Positions 49,956 through 60,218 are shown, counted from the stretch's first letter. The stretch: 64,000 bases of DNA from an uncultured Aquimarina sp. (GCA_947498815.1 CANMLU010000005.1:248001-312000); one strand, 5' to 3'. Translations and numbers: made by a program. Notes: generated by a model not told the origin, from the letters alone.

Positions 49956-50678
49956 TTAAAGGGAAGAAATTAGTTTTTTGACATCATTGACCACTGTTCG
50001 GTATCTATTACGATTGAGTTTTGTCATATGCTGTGACTCTGTAATTATTTCTGATAGAATCTCTCTGGCATCTTCAGTTTTTCCTTTTTCTACCAAAAAC
50101 TGTGCGAGCATATATCGTTCGTTATAATTAGAATAACGTTGATCTATTTGTCTCAGCTGTTTTTCCGCTTCTTCAGATTGTCCTTGCTCTTCTAGAGATA
50201 AACCATATAAAAATTGACTTCGAGAGCCTTTAAAATCAGGTTTATTAATGATTTTTTTGGCACAAAATATCGCTTTCTCATAATTCTGAATCTGATAATA
50301 CCCTTCTACTAACTTTTTTACTACTCCCAAATCAGTATCATAATTACCATTGAGTGCAGTTTCATATTCGTTTATAGCATTTGTATACTCTTTTATTTCT
50401 AAAAAAGCATCTGCAAGATGTATTCGATTCTGAAATGTATCCGCAAAATCCAATTGTTTTTGTAAATCTTGAATTTTTTTGGAGGGATTAATAACGGTAG
50501 CAATTTCATTTTGTACCGTATCCAAATCTTTTTTGTTAAAGACTTGAGTAAACAGATAAATAACACTACCAATAGCTGGTAAAAATATGATCACAAAAAA
50601 CCAATAATAGTCATTTCTATTCTTAATAGCATGATATACACAGAAAGCCTGTAAAGCAATAACTAGAAAATATGGCAT
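49956..50678 (-). CDS. TPR protein with two N-terminal membrane segments
   Basis: About 240 residues. The N-terminus has two hydrophobic helices (YFLVIALQAFCVYHAI and YYWFFVIIFLPAIGSVIYLF) with a PLDc_N-like pattern, and the C-terminal half consists of tetratricopeptide-like helices such as EYTNAINEYETAL and NYEKAIFCAKKII. ATG 50678 is preferred to GTG 50684. Its function is unknown; it may hold a membrane complex together. Confidence 0.75.
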   Translation of the reverse strand: MPYFLVIALQAFCVYHAIKNRNDYYWFFVIIFLPAIGSVIYLFTQVFNKKDLDTVQNEIATVINPSKKIQDLQKQLDFADTFQNRIHLADAFLEIKEYTNAINEYETALNGNYDTDLGVVKKLVEGYYQIQNYEKAIFCAKKIINKPDFKGSRSQFLYGLSLEEQGQSEEAEKQLRQIDQRYSNYNERYMLAQFLVEKGKTEDAREILSEIITESQHMTKLNRNRYRTVVNDVKKLISSL

Positions 50679-50878
50679 AGCCACAAAAATAAGTAAAACG
50701 ATTCAATATCTAACTGTACTTGTCTTTCTTAAATTATTACAGCAAATCTTCGTTACAATTCTCAAAACAAAATATCTATCAAGACTCTCGTTAACCTTTA
50801 GTTAATTAACAATACCTATACAAACAGGCATTTTCAATATCATAAATTTAAGTATTAATCAATTTAAATATATGTCTT

Positions 50879-51067
50879 ATGAAAAAACGAAAATTAAACA
50901 AGTTAACCCTTAACAAGAGCACGATTTCTAAGTTTAATTTAGAAAAAATTAAAGGAGGAACCGTTGGCGGTAGCGGCCCTTGTGAATCAAGTCAAGTTAT
51001 TGATCACTGCGTTCTGGCATGCGATAGTATAGAAGCCAGTAACTGTGCTTCTAATTGTCCTTGTTAA
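50879..51067 (+). CDS. Small Cys-rich RiPP-type precursor peptide (class I lanthipeptide-like), orphan
   Basis: A 62-residue peptide. The leader KKRKLNKLTLNKSTISKFNL plus EKIKGG is like the GG-type leaders that Bacteroidota use for modified peptides, with cleavage expected after Gly27. The 35-residue core has six Cys (35, 44, 48, 56, 60, 62) and several Ser/Thr (28, 32, 37, 38, 50, 54, 58). No LanB/LanC-like, radical-SAM or peptidase-transporter gene lies next to it, so the modification enzymes must be elsewhere or absent. A terminator follows 18 bases after the stop. Confidence 0.75.
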   Translation: MKKRKLNKLTLNKSTISKFNLEKIKGGTVGGSGPCESSQVIDHCVLACDSIEASNCASNCPC

Positions 51068-51084
51068 AGATTTCTGAATTTAAA

Positions 51085-51114
51085 AAAACGCCACAATTAT
51101 AAATGTGGCGTTTT
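51085..51114. terminator. Bidirectional terminator between the peptide gene and pyruvate carboxylase
   Basis: AAAACGCCACA (51085-51095) pairs over 11 bases with TGTGGCGTTTT (51104-51114), with A and T runs outside. It lies between two convergent genes and can serve both. Confidence 0.92.
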
Positions 51115-51130
51115 ATTTTACTTTTAACAA

Positions 51131-54100
51131 CTATTTCAACGTAACCACAAGATCATCGGCCTCTACCATAGTACCTGGCTTTAACACTATTTTCTTAATT
51201 ACAGCATCTTCATTAGCTGTAATAGTGGTTTCCATTTTCATAGCCTCAATAATAAACAAAGGCTCATTCTTTTTAACTTCTTGCCCGGTTTTTACTAATA
51301 CCGAAGACAAAGACCCTTGTAATGGCGCTCCTATTTGTGTTTGGTCAGTTTTATCTGCTTTGGCATGTACTACCTTATCCACTTTAATCGAACTATCTTG
51401 TACTTCTACATTACGCGTCTGGCCATTGATCTTAAAGAACACTGTCACTTTTCCATCTTCATTTGGATCTCCTACAGAAATTAACTGTACTAACAGTGTT
51501 TTTCCTTGATCTAATTTTACAATAATCTCTTCTTCTGGGGTCATACCATAAAAGAAATTTTTGGTCGGAATATTCATCACATTTCCATATTGCAGATGGT
51601 GATTATAAGCTCCTGTAAATACTTTTGGATATAGTTTATACGAAAGAAAATCGGTGATATCCAGTTCTCGTCCCATTCCTTTTTTAAATACTTTCTCAAA
51701 ATCTTTAAATTCTGTTTCAAAATCTACAGATTCTAGGTGAGCATTAGGCCGATTGGTAAATGGTTTTTGATCTTTTAAAACCGATTTCTGTAGTGACTTT
51801 GGGAAACCGCCCACAGGTTGTCCTAATTCCCCTTTAAAGAAACTCATCACAGATTGTGGAAAAGAAATAGTCTCTCCTCGTTCTTTTACATCTTCAATAG
51901 TCAAATTATTACTTACCAGATATTGGGCCATATCACCTACTACTTTGGAACTTGGAGTTACTTTTACGATATCTCCAAACAACTCATTCACCTCTCCATA
52001 CATCCTGGTAATTTCATGAAAACGATCAGAAAGTCCCAAAGCTTGTGCTTGCGGTTTAAGATTAGAATACTGTCCCCCTGGGATTTCATGTTGATATACC
52101 TCTCCAGTACCTGCTTTCAGACCTGATTCAAAAACATAATAATACTCTCGTACCGCTTCCCAGTAATTAGAATATTCATTTAATCTAGGAATATCAATGG
52201 CGTTTTCACGTTCGTGAAATTTCAACATCTCTACAACCGCATTAAAATTGGGCTGTGCTGTTAGCCCAGAAAGTCCTCCTAGGGCCACATCAACCACATC
52301 AACACCTGCTTCTATTGCCTTTAGATAAGTTGCAGATTGCACTGATGATGTATCATGTGTATGCAAGTGAATTGGGATATTAATTTCTGACTTTAATGCC
52401 GAAACTAGTTCGTAAGCTGCATACGGTTTTAATAAACCAGCCATATCTTTAATTCCAAGTATATGTGCGCCTGCATTTTCAATATCCCTTGCTAATTGAA
52501 TATAATAATCAAGTGTATATTTTGTTCGCTTTGGATCCAGAATATCTCCAGTATAACATAGCGAACCTTCTGCCAATCCATTCGTTCTTGTTCGCACATG
52601 TTCAATGCAAGGAGCAATAGATTTCATCCAGTTAAGAGAATCGAATATTCTGAATACATCCACTCCATTCTCCCAAGATTGTTCTACAAATTTGCCAACC
52701 AAATTATCAGGATAAGCAGTGTATCCCACTCCATTTGACCCTCGAATTAACATCTGTAATAAGAGATTGGGCATTGCTTTGCGTAATTCGCGAAGTCTTT
52801 CCCATGGGTTTTCTCTCAAAAATCTAAGACATACATCAAAAGTAGCGCCTCCCCATACTTCCATACTAAACACCTCTGGATGGTTTTTTGCAAACCCTTC
52901 TGCTACTTTAAGCATATCGTAAGTTCGCATACGAGTTGCCAATAAACTTTGATGTGCATCTCGCATAGTAGTATCTGTAAAATGCACTTTTTTCTCTTTC
53001 TTTAACCACTCCGAGAACTTTTCTGGGCCTAACTCTGTCAACAGGTTTTTAGTTCCTTTCGGGAAAGCTCCATTTTCTTCAAATTTTGGAATAGTAGGCA
53101 ATACGAAGGTTTTATTTGGATCAATCTTCTTTACATCTGGGTTACCATTCACTATTACATCTCCCAAAAAATTGACCAATTTGGTCGCCCGATTACGAGA
53201 TTCTCTGATGGTAAATAATGACTTGGTATTCTGTATAAAATTAACAGTGGCGTTTCCTTTTCTGAAGGTATCGTGATTAAGAATATTGTCTAAAAATGGC
53301 ATATTCGTTTTCACGCCACGAATTCTGAATTCAGACAACGCCCTGCGCATTTTTCTACATGCTCCATCAAGAGTTCTACTATTAGCAGAAACTTTAACAA
53401 GCATTGAATCAAAGAAAGGTGAAATAGTAACCCCTTGATATACACTACCTGCATCTAATCGAATCCCAAACCCAGACGCGCTTCTGTAGGTGGTTATGGT
53501 CCCATAATCAGGTTTAAAGTCTTTCTCGGGATCTTCTGTAGTAATTCTACATTGTAATGCAAAACCATTTATTTTAAGGCTTTCCTGGCTCTCGATTTTA
53601 ATTTGCTTGTCTGATAATTTATATCCTCCTGCTATAAATATTTGAGCTTTAATAAGATCAATCCCTGTTACAATTTCAGTAACCGTATGTTCTACTTGCA
53701 CCCTAGGATTAACTTCAATGAAATAAATACTTCCATCATCGTCCACCAAAAACTCTACGGTACCGATATTGTTATAGTCTACAGCTTTGCAAATATCCAA
53801 TGCATATTTGTATAAGCTTTGCTTGGTCTCTTCGGGAACCCCAAAAGAAGGAGCATATTCGATTACTTTTTGATATCGTCTTTGCACGGAGCAATCACGT
53901 TCAAAAAGATGCACCATATTACCGTGGTGATCGGCTACAATCTGTATCTCTATATGCTTTGGGTTTTCGACGAATTTTTCTAAAAACACAGTATCATCTC
54001 CAAAAGCATTACCTGCTTCACGACGAGATTCTGGATATGCTTTTTCAAGTTCTTCAACATTACGGATTACTCTCATCCCGCGACCTCCTCCTCCAGAGGC

Positions 54101-54583
54101 TGCCTTAAGCATCACCGGAAAACCAATACGTTTTGCTTCTTTTAACGCGATTTTTATATCGATTAAATCTTCCTTATTGCTCTGGATAATCGGAATATCA
54201 TTGTCAATTGCCACTTTCTTGGCTGTAATTTTATCTCCTAATGAGCGTAACACCGATACTTTTGGGCCAATAAAAATAATATCGTTTTTCTCGCATTGCT
54301 CTGCGAATTCTGCATTTTCTGAAAGAAAACCATAGCCAGGATGTATCGCATCCACATTATTTTTTTTGGCTACTTTAATGATCGCATCAATATTTAAGTA
54401 TGGTTTTAGAGGCTCATGATTCTCTCCAATTTGATAGGCTTCATCGGCTTTATATCTGTGTAAAGAATATCGATCTTCATAGGTATAAACCCCCACAGTC
54501 TGTAATCCGATTTCTGTACAAGCTCTAAAAATTCTGATTGCTATTTCACCCCGATTGGCGACTAAAACCTTTTTAATCTGCAT
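51131..54583 (-). CDS. pyc: Pyruvate carboxylase
   Basis: A 1150-residue single-chain enzyme that converts pyruvate and bicarbonate to oxaloacetate with ATP and biotin. It has the biotin carboxylase domain (VANRGEIAIRIFRA start, ATP-grasp loop KAASGGGGRGMRV, EVNPRVQVEHTVTE), the carboxyltransferase domain (FTDTTMRDAHQSLLATRMR near 545), the allosteric/tetramer linker, and the biotinyl domain with EAMKMET near 1115 whose Lys is biotinylated. It is intact and of normal length. It is anaplerotic for the TCA cycle. Confidence 0.97.
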   Translation of the reverse strand: MQIKKVLVANRGEIAIRIFRACTEIGLQTVGVYTYEDRYSLHRYKADEAYQIGENHEPLKPYLNIDAIIKVAKKNNVDAIHPGYGFLSENAEFAEQCEKNDIIFIGPKVSVLRSLGDKITAKKVAIDNDIPIIQSNKEDLIDIKIALKEAKRIGFPVMLKAASGGGGRGMRVIRNVEELEKAYPESRREAGNAFGDDTVFLEKFVENPKHIEIQIVADHHGNMVHLFERDCSVQRRYQKVIEYAPSFGVPEETKQSLYKYALDICKAVDYNNIGTVEFLVDDDGSIYFIEVNPRVQVEHTVTEIVTGIDLIKAQIFIAGGYKLSDKQIKIESQESLKINGFALQCRITTEDPEKDFKPDYGTITTYRSASGFGIRLDAGSVYQGVTISPFFDSMLVKVSANSRTLDGACRKMRRALSEFRIRGVKTNMPFLDNILNHDTFRKGNATVNFIQNTKSLFTIRESRNRATKLVNFLGDVIVNGNPDVKKIDPNKTFVLPTIPKFEENGAFPKGTKNLLTELGPEKFSEWLKKEKKVHFTDTTMRDAHQSLLATRMRTYDMLKVAEGFAKNHPEVFSMEVWGGATFDVCLRFLRENPWERLRELRKAMPNLLLQMLIRGSNGVGYTAYPDNLVGKFVEQSWENGVDVFRIFDSLNWMKSIAPCIEHVRTRTNGLAEGSLCYTGDILDPKRTKYTLDYYIQLARDIENAGAHILGIKDMAGLLKPYAAYELVSALKSEINIPIHLHTHDTSSVQSATYLKAIEAGVDVVDVALGGLSGLTAQPNFNAVVEMLKFHERENAIDIPRLNEYSNYWEAVREYYYVFESGLKAGTGEVYQHEIPGGQYSNLKPQAQALGLSDRFHEITRMYGEVNELFGDIVKVTPSSKVVGDMAQYLVSNNLTIEDVKERGETISFPQSVMSFFKGELGQPVGGFPKSLQKSVLKDQKPFTNRPNAHLESVDFETEFKDFEKVFKKGMGRELDITDFLSYKLYPKVFTGAYNHHLQYGNVMNIPTKNFFYGMTPEEEIIVKLDQGKTLLVQLISVGDPNEDGKVTVFFKINGQTRNVEVQDSSIKVDKVVHAKADKTDQTQIGAPLQGSLSSVLVKTGQEVKKNEPLFIIEAMKMETTITANEDAVIKKIVLKPGTMVEADDLVVTLK

Positions 54584-54843
54584 AGTTTAAATTTTGAGTT
54601 TAGAACACATTTAGCGAACATTCGCTGCGAAGATATTGATAAGAAATATTCTTTGCAATAGTATATTTAAAATATATACGCTAAAGTTGTCAATAATCCA
54701 CATTGTTATCATATCAAAAACAAGCTAATTCTAACATAATCTTAACAAATATTAACGAAAGTAACAATAAGATTCAACCCCTATTTGTCGTTTTAATATA
54801 TAACCATTATTCATATAACATTCACTAATAAAGTCTTTTAAAG

Positions 54844-55677
54844 ATGAAAAAAAGTGTAATTACTTTTCTAAGCCTGTTATTTGTATCCTCTACCCTCTTT
54901 TTGAGTTGTCAAGATGATGACAATGAAGATACAACACCAACCGAACAAGTGACTACAGTCAAACAATATAAAGACGTCGAAGCCTCCAATACTAATATCA
55001 ACACTATCGTTGAAGACGTATTTAATGCTGAATCGGGACTTATCGGAAACAGAAATTTTGAAAGCAAAATGCCAGATTGTGTTACTGTATCTTCTGAATC
55101 CACAGATACTATCAGGACTATTATCATAGATTTTGGAGATAGTTGTGGAACAAACGGAGAAATAATTTCTGGTATCATTCGAATGAGTTTTAGCACATTA
55201 CTAGACGCAGATAATAAAATAGAAATTAGTTATAGCCTTGAAAATTTTAAATACAAAGACATCTCGGTAAATGGAAGTGCAACTACAGTATTCTCTTTTC
55301 AACGAGAAACAGGAAACAACACTTTCACTACAAACTCTAATTTTACTTTTATCTGGGATGATGGTCTTAGTGCAACTAGTGAAACTGACTTTGTAAATGA
55401 GACTTTTTTTGAAATGAATCCTGATACTCCCGGTGATTTTGATTATTACTCCCTTACTTCTGGAAATAGTAATACAACTTTCAGTAATGGTGACAAATAT
55501 GCTGTTGAGATTACGACTCCTTTGCGAAATGAAAGGTCTTGCGGTTATACCGTGAGCGGAGTTATTGTTACTACAGAAAATAGTGACACAACGACCTTGG
55601 ATTACGGAAATGGTGAATGTGACAATATCGCAACACAAACCGATAAGGACGGTAATGAAACCACTATAGAGTTATAA
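54844..55677 (+). CDS. Hypothetical lipoprotein
   Basis: A 277-residue protein with a clear lipoprotein signal (STLFLSCQDDDNEDTTPTE) and an Asp/Glu-rich linker, the usual Bacteroidota surface-lipoprotein start. The rest is predicted beta-rich with VIIDFGDSCG, SGIIRMSFS and the end CDNIATQTDKDGNETTIEL. There are four Cys in the mature part. I do not recognise the family. It is monocistronic and ends in a strong hairpin terminator. Confidence 0.85.
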   Translation: MKKSVITFLSLLFVSSTLFLSCQDDDNEDTTPTEQVTTVKQYKDVEASNTNINTIVEDVFNAESGLIGNRNFESKMPDCVTVSSESTDTIRTIIIDFGDSCGTNGEIISGIIRMSFSTLLDADNKIEISYSLENFKYKDISVNGSATTVFSFQRETGNNTFTTNSNFTFIWDDGLSATSETDFVNETFFEMNPDTPGDFDYYSLTSGNSNTTFSNGDKYAVEITTPLRNERSCGYTVSGVIVTTENSDTTTLDYGNGECDNIATQTDKDGNETTIEL

Positions 55678-55712
55678 AAACCTTATAGTTAATACTGTAT
55701 ATTTTGCAATTC

Positions 55713-55746
55713 AACCGTTTTGGAATTTATTCTGAAACGGTTTTTT
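55713..55746 (+). terminator. Terminator of the lipoprotein gene, overlapping the dctP 3' end
   Basis: AACCGTTT (55713-55720) pairs with AAACGGTT (55735-55742) and is followed by six T. The dctP stop codon (55727-55729) lies in the loop, so the two convergent genes share this sequence. Confidence 0.75.
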
Positions 55747-56878
55747 GTATTTTATTATAATATGCCTTCTCTGTAATCTCAGACCATCTAGATACTCTTT
55801 TTTGGAAATTAGAATAACTTTGGTACACTTCTTTTGATAACGAGTCATCACCTATCATCTCCTGTAAAGCTTCATCGGTATACCCTCGTAAAGCATCCAA
55901 GGTTTCTTTCGAAAACTCTCTAAGTTCCACACCTTCTTCGTTAATCAGTTTATCTAAATAAATACCGTTTTGCTTATCAAATTCTGCTAATACCCATACT
56001 TGTGCACGTTTTGAAGCTGCCTGCAAAACAGCTTGCAAATGCGGAGGTAGGCCATCATACAAGTTTTTATTGATAAAAAACTCTAACTGAGAACCAGTTT
56101 CATGCCAACCAGGAGTATAATAGTATTTTGCGATTTTATGAAACCCCATTTTATAATCATGATAGGGTCCGATCCATTCGGTAGCATCAATAACTCCGCG
56201 CTCAAGGCTAGTATACACCTCACTTCCAGCAACCAAAACTGCTGCACCACCAGCTTTCTCGAGCACTTTACCTCCGATACCAGGTAATCTCATTTTTAGT
56301 CCTTTAAAATCTTCAATAGTATTGATTTCTCGATTAAACCAACCTCCCATCTGCACCCCGGTGTTTCCTCCCATAAAAGGCACAAGATTAAATTTGGCGT
56401 ACGTTTTTTTCCATAACTCATATCCCCCACCTGTTTCTAACCAAGAGGTTATCTGCTGGCTATTCATTCCAAAAGGTACTGCTGCAAAAAACTGTGCAGC
56501 AGGGGTTTTTCCTGCCCAATAATATGCTGCTCCACATCCCATTTCTATACTACCTTGAGAAACCGCATCAAAAGCTTCCAGAGGAGGTACCAGTTCGCCA
56601 CCACCATACACTTTGATTTTAATCTGGCCATTGGATAACTCTTCAACCCATTTTGAATATTTCTCGGCCACCTCTCCCACTACGGGAAAATTTGGAGGCC
56701 AGGTTGTTGTCATTTTCCAATAAAATACTTTATCGGGTTTACTTACATCATAAACCTTGTTTCTCATACTTGCAGGAGGATCTCCTAGGCAAGAAATAAA
56801 CAACAACGTTATTAATAGCGGGCCTATTGATTTTAGAACCCTACACTCTTTAAACTTGGAGATATTAGACAAATTCAT
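55727..56878 (-). CDS. dctP: TRAP transporter substrate-binding protein (DctP family), lipoprotein
   Basis: A 383-residue periplasmic binding protein with lipobox LLFISCLGD (Cys30). TTWPPNFPVVGEVAEKYSKWVEELSNG and GVIDATEWIGPYHDYKMGFHK with YYYTPGWHETGSQLEFFINK resemble the TakP-type alpha-keto-acid-binding branch. It delivers substrate to DctQM, encoded just upstream. The nearby pyruvate carboxylase gene makes a keto acid such as pyruvate plausible, but this is inference. The 3' end overlaps a terminator. Confidence 0.92.
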   Translation of the reverse strand: MNLSNISKFKECRVLKSIGPLLITLLFISCLGDPPASMRNKVYDVSKPDKVFYWKMTTTWPPNFPVVGEVAEKYSKWVEELSNGQIKIKVYGGGELVPPLEAFDAVSQGSIEMGCGAAYYWAGKTPAAQFFAAVPFGMNSQQITSWLETGGGYELWKKTYAKFNLVPFMGGNTGVQMGGWFNREINTIEDFKGLKMRLPGIGGKVLEKAGGAAVLVAGSEVYTSLERGVIDATEWIGPYHDYKMGFHKIAKYYYTPGWHETGSQLEFFINKNLYDGLPPHLQAVLQAASKRAQVWVLAEFDKQNGIYLDKLINEEGVELREFSKETLDALRGYTDEALQEMIGDDSLSKEVYQSYSNFQKRVSRWSEITEKAYYNKIQKTVSE

Positions 56879-56914
56879 TTGATATATTTTATATACCCAA
56901 TTAGGCGTTTATTT

Positions 56915-58255
56915 TTATATAAAGATCAATTCTGGAAAAAAGACAACCATACCTACAATGATTAACTGAATGATAATAAAAGGTATGATCCCTTTATAGA
57001 TTTGGCTAGTGGTTACACTTTCGGGAGCAACACCTTTAAGATAAAACAAAGCAAACCCAAAAGGAGGTGTTAAAAATGATGTTTGTAGATTTAATGCAAT
57101 CAAAATCCCCACCCAAAGCATATCCATACCAAAAGCATTAAAAACAGGAGTCACCACCGGGACTATAATGAACACAATCTCTATAAAATCAATAAAAAAA
57201 CCTGCAATAAAAATCACAATCATAACCAGTAATAAAAACATTAAGGGTGTCAAATTAGAAGACATAATCAACTCTTGTAAATATGAATCTCCTCCTAAAG
57301 TTCTAAACACCAAAGTAAAGGTTGTTGCACCCAGAAGAATAAAAAACACCATTGAAGTAAGCTTTGCCGTTTCCTGAGCCACTTCTTTTAATATCTTGAG
57401 TGAAAACTTTTTCTGAATAATTGTTAAAAGAGTTGCTCCAATGGCTCCAATTGCCGAAGCCTCGGTTGGTGACGCTACACCAGTAAAAATAGATCCCAAC
57501 ACCAAAACAATCAATAATACTGGTAGTAATAGTACTTTTAAGATTTTTGACCCAAAATTAGCTCCTCTAAACTCCATTATTTCCTCTGTAGGAATACTAG
57601 GTGCATCTTCTTTATTAATAAACGAAGTAATAAGAATATAAATAATATACAATCCAACCAGTATCAATCCAGGTAATAAAGCTGCCGAAAACAACGCTCC
57701 AACATCTACCGAAGCTGCCCCACGAGAAGAACTATTAATCGTATCTGCCAATAATACCAATACTATAGACGGAGGAATAATCTGCCCTAGTGTACCAGAA
57801 GAGGCTATAACACCTGCAGCTAATTCTGTTTTATACCCTCGTTTAAGCATTGTTGGTAAGCTAATTAGTCCCATAGTGACTACCGTTGCCCCAACAATAC
57901 CTGTGGATGCAGCGAGTAACGCTCCAACAATAACTACGGATATTGCCAAACCACCTCGTACCCGACCAAACATCATTGCCATGGTCTCGAGTAAGCTTTG
58001 TGCAAGTCCGGATTTTTCGAGCATGATTCCCATAAAAATAAAAAGAGGTACCGCCATCAATACGTAGTTATTGACGACCCCCATGATCCGAGATGGGAGT
58101 AAATAAAATGTAGACATTTGAAAAACATCAGGAAAAAAAATAGATATTCCGAAAGCAAAAGCTACAGATATTCCACCCAATGTAAACGCAACAGGATACC
58201 CTCTAAGGATCAGAATAAAGATAATTGCGAACAGTACGATTGCCAAAAACTCCAT
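56915..58255 (-). CDS. dctM: TRAP transporter large permease (DctM family)
   Basis: A 446-residue membrane protein with about 12 helices that forms the ion-driven elevator. GIMLEKSGLAQSLLETM, VGATVVTMGLISLPTMLKRGY, GTLGQIIPPSIVLVL and LQTSFLTPPFGFALFYLKGV are classic DctM blocks. The start overlaps the dctQ stop by one base (TAATG). Na+ is the usual driving ion. Confidence 0.96.
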   Translation of the reverse strand: MEFLAIVLFAIIFILILRGYPVAFTLGGISVAFAFGISIFFPDVFQMSTFYLLPSRIMGVVNNYVLMAVPLFIFMGIMLEKSGLAQSLLETMAMMFGRVRGGLAISVVIVGALLAASTGIVGATVVTMGLISLPTMLKRGYKTELAAGVIASSGTLGQIIPPSIVLVLLADTINSSSRGAASVDVGALFSAALLPGLILVGLYIIYILITSFINKEDAPSIPTEEIMEFRGANFGSKILKVLLLPVLLIVLVLGSIFTGVASPTEASAIGAIGATLLTIIQKKFSLKILKEVAQETAKLTSMVFFILLGATTFTLVFRTLGGDSYLQELIMSSNLTPLMFLLLVMIVIFIAGFFIDFIEIVFIIVPVVTPVFNAFGMDMLWVGILIALNLQTSFLTPPFGFALFYLKGVAPESVTTSQIYKGIIPFIIIQLIIVGMVVFFPELIFI

Positions 58256-58758
58256 TAATTATCCTTATTAAAAATGGTTTGAATTGATTTTAAAACATGA
58301 GATGTCCCTTGAAGTAATAAGAAAACGAACCCCAAGGTGATACAAAACTTAAGTACATAAAGTCCCGGAAGTCCACCAGGTTGTGGCGACCCTTCTTGGA
58401 TTATAAAAGATGATAATCCATAATACCAAGAAGAAACAATAACAACATAACACCATGGAATAAGCAAACAAGTAGCTCCTATCAAATCTACCCATGCTTT
58501 TCGTTTTTTTGAAAGTTTAGTATAAAATATATCTACCCGTACATGTTTTTCGTATTTAAAAGTGTATCCAGAAGCCATTAAAAACAGCATTCCGAATAGA
58601 TAAATCTCAATTTCGATTATCCATACATACGTAAACTTGAAGACATAGCGAATAATAACATCCAGACCAATAACCACAGCAAGTAATACAGATGTCCAAC
58701 TAACTATTGAGCCTATTTTTTCACCAATCCAATCGAGAACATTGATAACTTTTTGCAT
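58255..58758 (-). CDS. dctQ: TRAP transporter small permease (DctQ family)
   Basis: A 167-residue four-helix membrane protein. VVIGLDVIIRYVF and LFGMLFLMASGYTFKYEKHVRVDIFY are typical DctQ segments. First gene of the dctQMP operon, read leftward. With DctM it forms the membrane part of the tripartite transporter. Confidence 0.93.
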   Translation of the reverse strand: MQKVINVLDWIGEKIGSIVSWTSVLLAVVIGLDVIIRYVFKFTYVWIIEIEIYLFGMLFLMASGYTFKYEKHVRVDIFYTKLSKKRKAWVDLIGATCLLIPWCYVVIVSSWYYGLSSFIIQEGSPQPGGLPGLYVLKFCITLGFVFLLLQGTSHVLKSIQTIFNKDN

Positions 58759-58847
58759 CTAATGATTTATGTGTCCTAAATACCAGGGATGAAGATAGTA
58801 AAATTAGATGCATTTAGAAATTGAAATATAGATCTTCTAGGCCACCT

Positions 58848-58872
58848 GGATCCCAGCCCAAGCTAGGGCGAC
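58848..58872 (-). repeat. Palindromic repeat copy E (between dctQ and yaaA)
   Basis: GGATCCCAGCC...GGGCGAC is similar to the right palindrome of the GIY-YIG cassette (about 20 of 25 bases) and to its AAAATA tail in reverse. It lies 90 bp upstream of dctQ, in the dctQ-yaaA gap, far from the trp operon. Confidence 0.65.
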
Positions 58873-58959
58873 AAAATACCTTTTTTTTTGCCATTCCAAT
58901 GAACACCTGAAGTTAAAAACAGTTTAACAATTATACTTTTCTGACTATAATTGATATAC

Positions 58960-59721
58960 TTACCTCACAAAAACTAATTCATTAGGTTTGGTAGTATGTT
59001 CTTCACTATATCCGTAGCCTTCATAATTAAATCCTTTAAGATCCTCTATAGTTTCGGCTCCTGTATCAATAATATAACGCACCATCATACCTCTAGCTTT
59101 TTTAGCAAAGAAACTTATCATTTTAAGTTTATCTCCCTTCCAATCTTTAAATTGCGGAGTGATGACCGGCACTTTTAAGGCCTTAGTATCTATCACACTG
59201 AAATATTCATTACTGGCAAGATTTACAAACAACTCATCATCTTCCAACTCCTCATTAAGTGCAGTAGTCAGTTGTTTTTTCCAAAACTCATATAGGTTAT
59301 TTTTTCGCCCAATTTTAAGCTTTGACCCCATTTCTAATCGATATGGTTGTATTAAATCTAACGGTTTTAAAATCCCGTACTGTCCTGATAGGATTCTTAG
59401 TTTTTCTTGTAATACAGCTAATTTATTTTCCGAAATAGTATAAGCATCCAATCCCGTATAGACATCTCCATTAAAAGCATATACCGCTGGTCTTGCATTA
59501 TCAATAGTAAATGGTAGGCTCCAATCCTGATTACGTTGCCAATTAAGTTGTGCTAGCTTATCGCTAATACCCATTAGATCTGACAGTTTTTTGGGTGACT
59601 TTTTCTTAAGTACCGTATTTAGTTTTTCTGCTTCTGCAAGAAAAGCAGGTTCTGTATATTGTTTCGTTGGCAATACAGTTTCAAAATCTAAAGATTTGGC
59701 TGGAGATACTACAATTTTCAT
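58960..59721 (-). CDS. yaaA: Peroxide stress protein YaaA (DUF328)
   Basis: A 253-residue protein with [14 protein letters not shown], the usual YaaA start, and [50 protein letters not shown] and [17 protein letters not shown]. YaaA lowers free intracellular iron under hydrogen peroxide stress and binds DNA. Length is normal. Confidence 0.96.
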   Translation of the reverse strand: MKIVVSPAKSLDFETVLPTKQYTEPAFLAEAEKLNTVLKKKSPKKLSDLMGISDKLAQLNWQRNQDWSLPFTIDNARPAVYAFNGDVYTGLDAYTISENKLAVLQEKLRILSGQYGILKPLDLIQPYRLEMGSKLKIGRKNNLYEFWKKQLTTALNEELEDDELFVNLASNEYFSVIDTKALKVPVITPQFKDWKGDKLKMISFFAKKARGMMVRYIIDTGAETIEDLKGFNYEGYGYSEEHTTKPNELVFVR

Positions 59722-59816
59722 TCGTGTGCTATTTTTTCTTCTTTCAAAAATACAACAGTGGATTGATAATAAAAATATACACCTGTATTTCTTCTCTATG
59801 GAGGTATTTAAAAAAG

Positions 59817-60218
59817 CTATTTTCTTTTTAAACTATACTCTTTGATTTGTTTTTCAAAGCTTTCTTCATCCTTAAAAGCCAAAAGATTTCCGTCGGGGTC
59901 AAAGAATTTGGCTACGGTACCCCAATTATGTTCTTGATAATCTACCTCTACATTTTTAGATTTTAACTCATTTGCCATAGTTTTTACATGAGTAACATTA
60001 ACTCGAATACAACCAAAGATTTTCTTATGATCATCTTTGATATTTTGATACGCCACACTATCGTCTTTTTCGATCATTAAATAAGTTCCATAAAGATCAA
60101 AGCAAGCAAGTTCTTTATTTTGAAACAAAATATTTAACCCCAGAGTTGTTTTATAAAATGTTACGCATTCTTCATATTTTATAACATACAGGATTTGGCC
60201 TACTCTTTTAACTTTCAT
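59817..60218 (-). CDS. VOC-family (glyoxalase/bleomycin-resistance fold) protein
   Basis: A 133-residue single VOC domain. [24 protein letters not shown] opens the fold and [16 protein letters not shown] closes it with the Glu/Asp-Pro-x-Gly pattern. VOC proteins include glyoxalases, dioxygenases and drug-binding proteins; no substrate can be given. It ends in a Lys-rich tail. Confidence 0.9.
   Translation of the reverse strand: MKVKRVGQILYVIKYEECVTFYKTTLGLNILFQNKELACFDLYGTYLMIEKDDSVAYQNIKDDHKKIFGCIRVNVTHVKTMANELKSKNVEVDYQEHNWGTVAKFFDPDGNLLAFKDEESFEKQIKEYSLKRK

Noticed and set aside
55201-55638. 145-codon open frame on the minus strand opposite the lipoprotein gene
   Set aside because: It lies entirely inside a better-supported signal-peptide-bearing gene, has no recognisable motif and looks like a compositional shadow.
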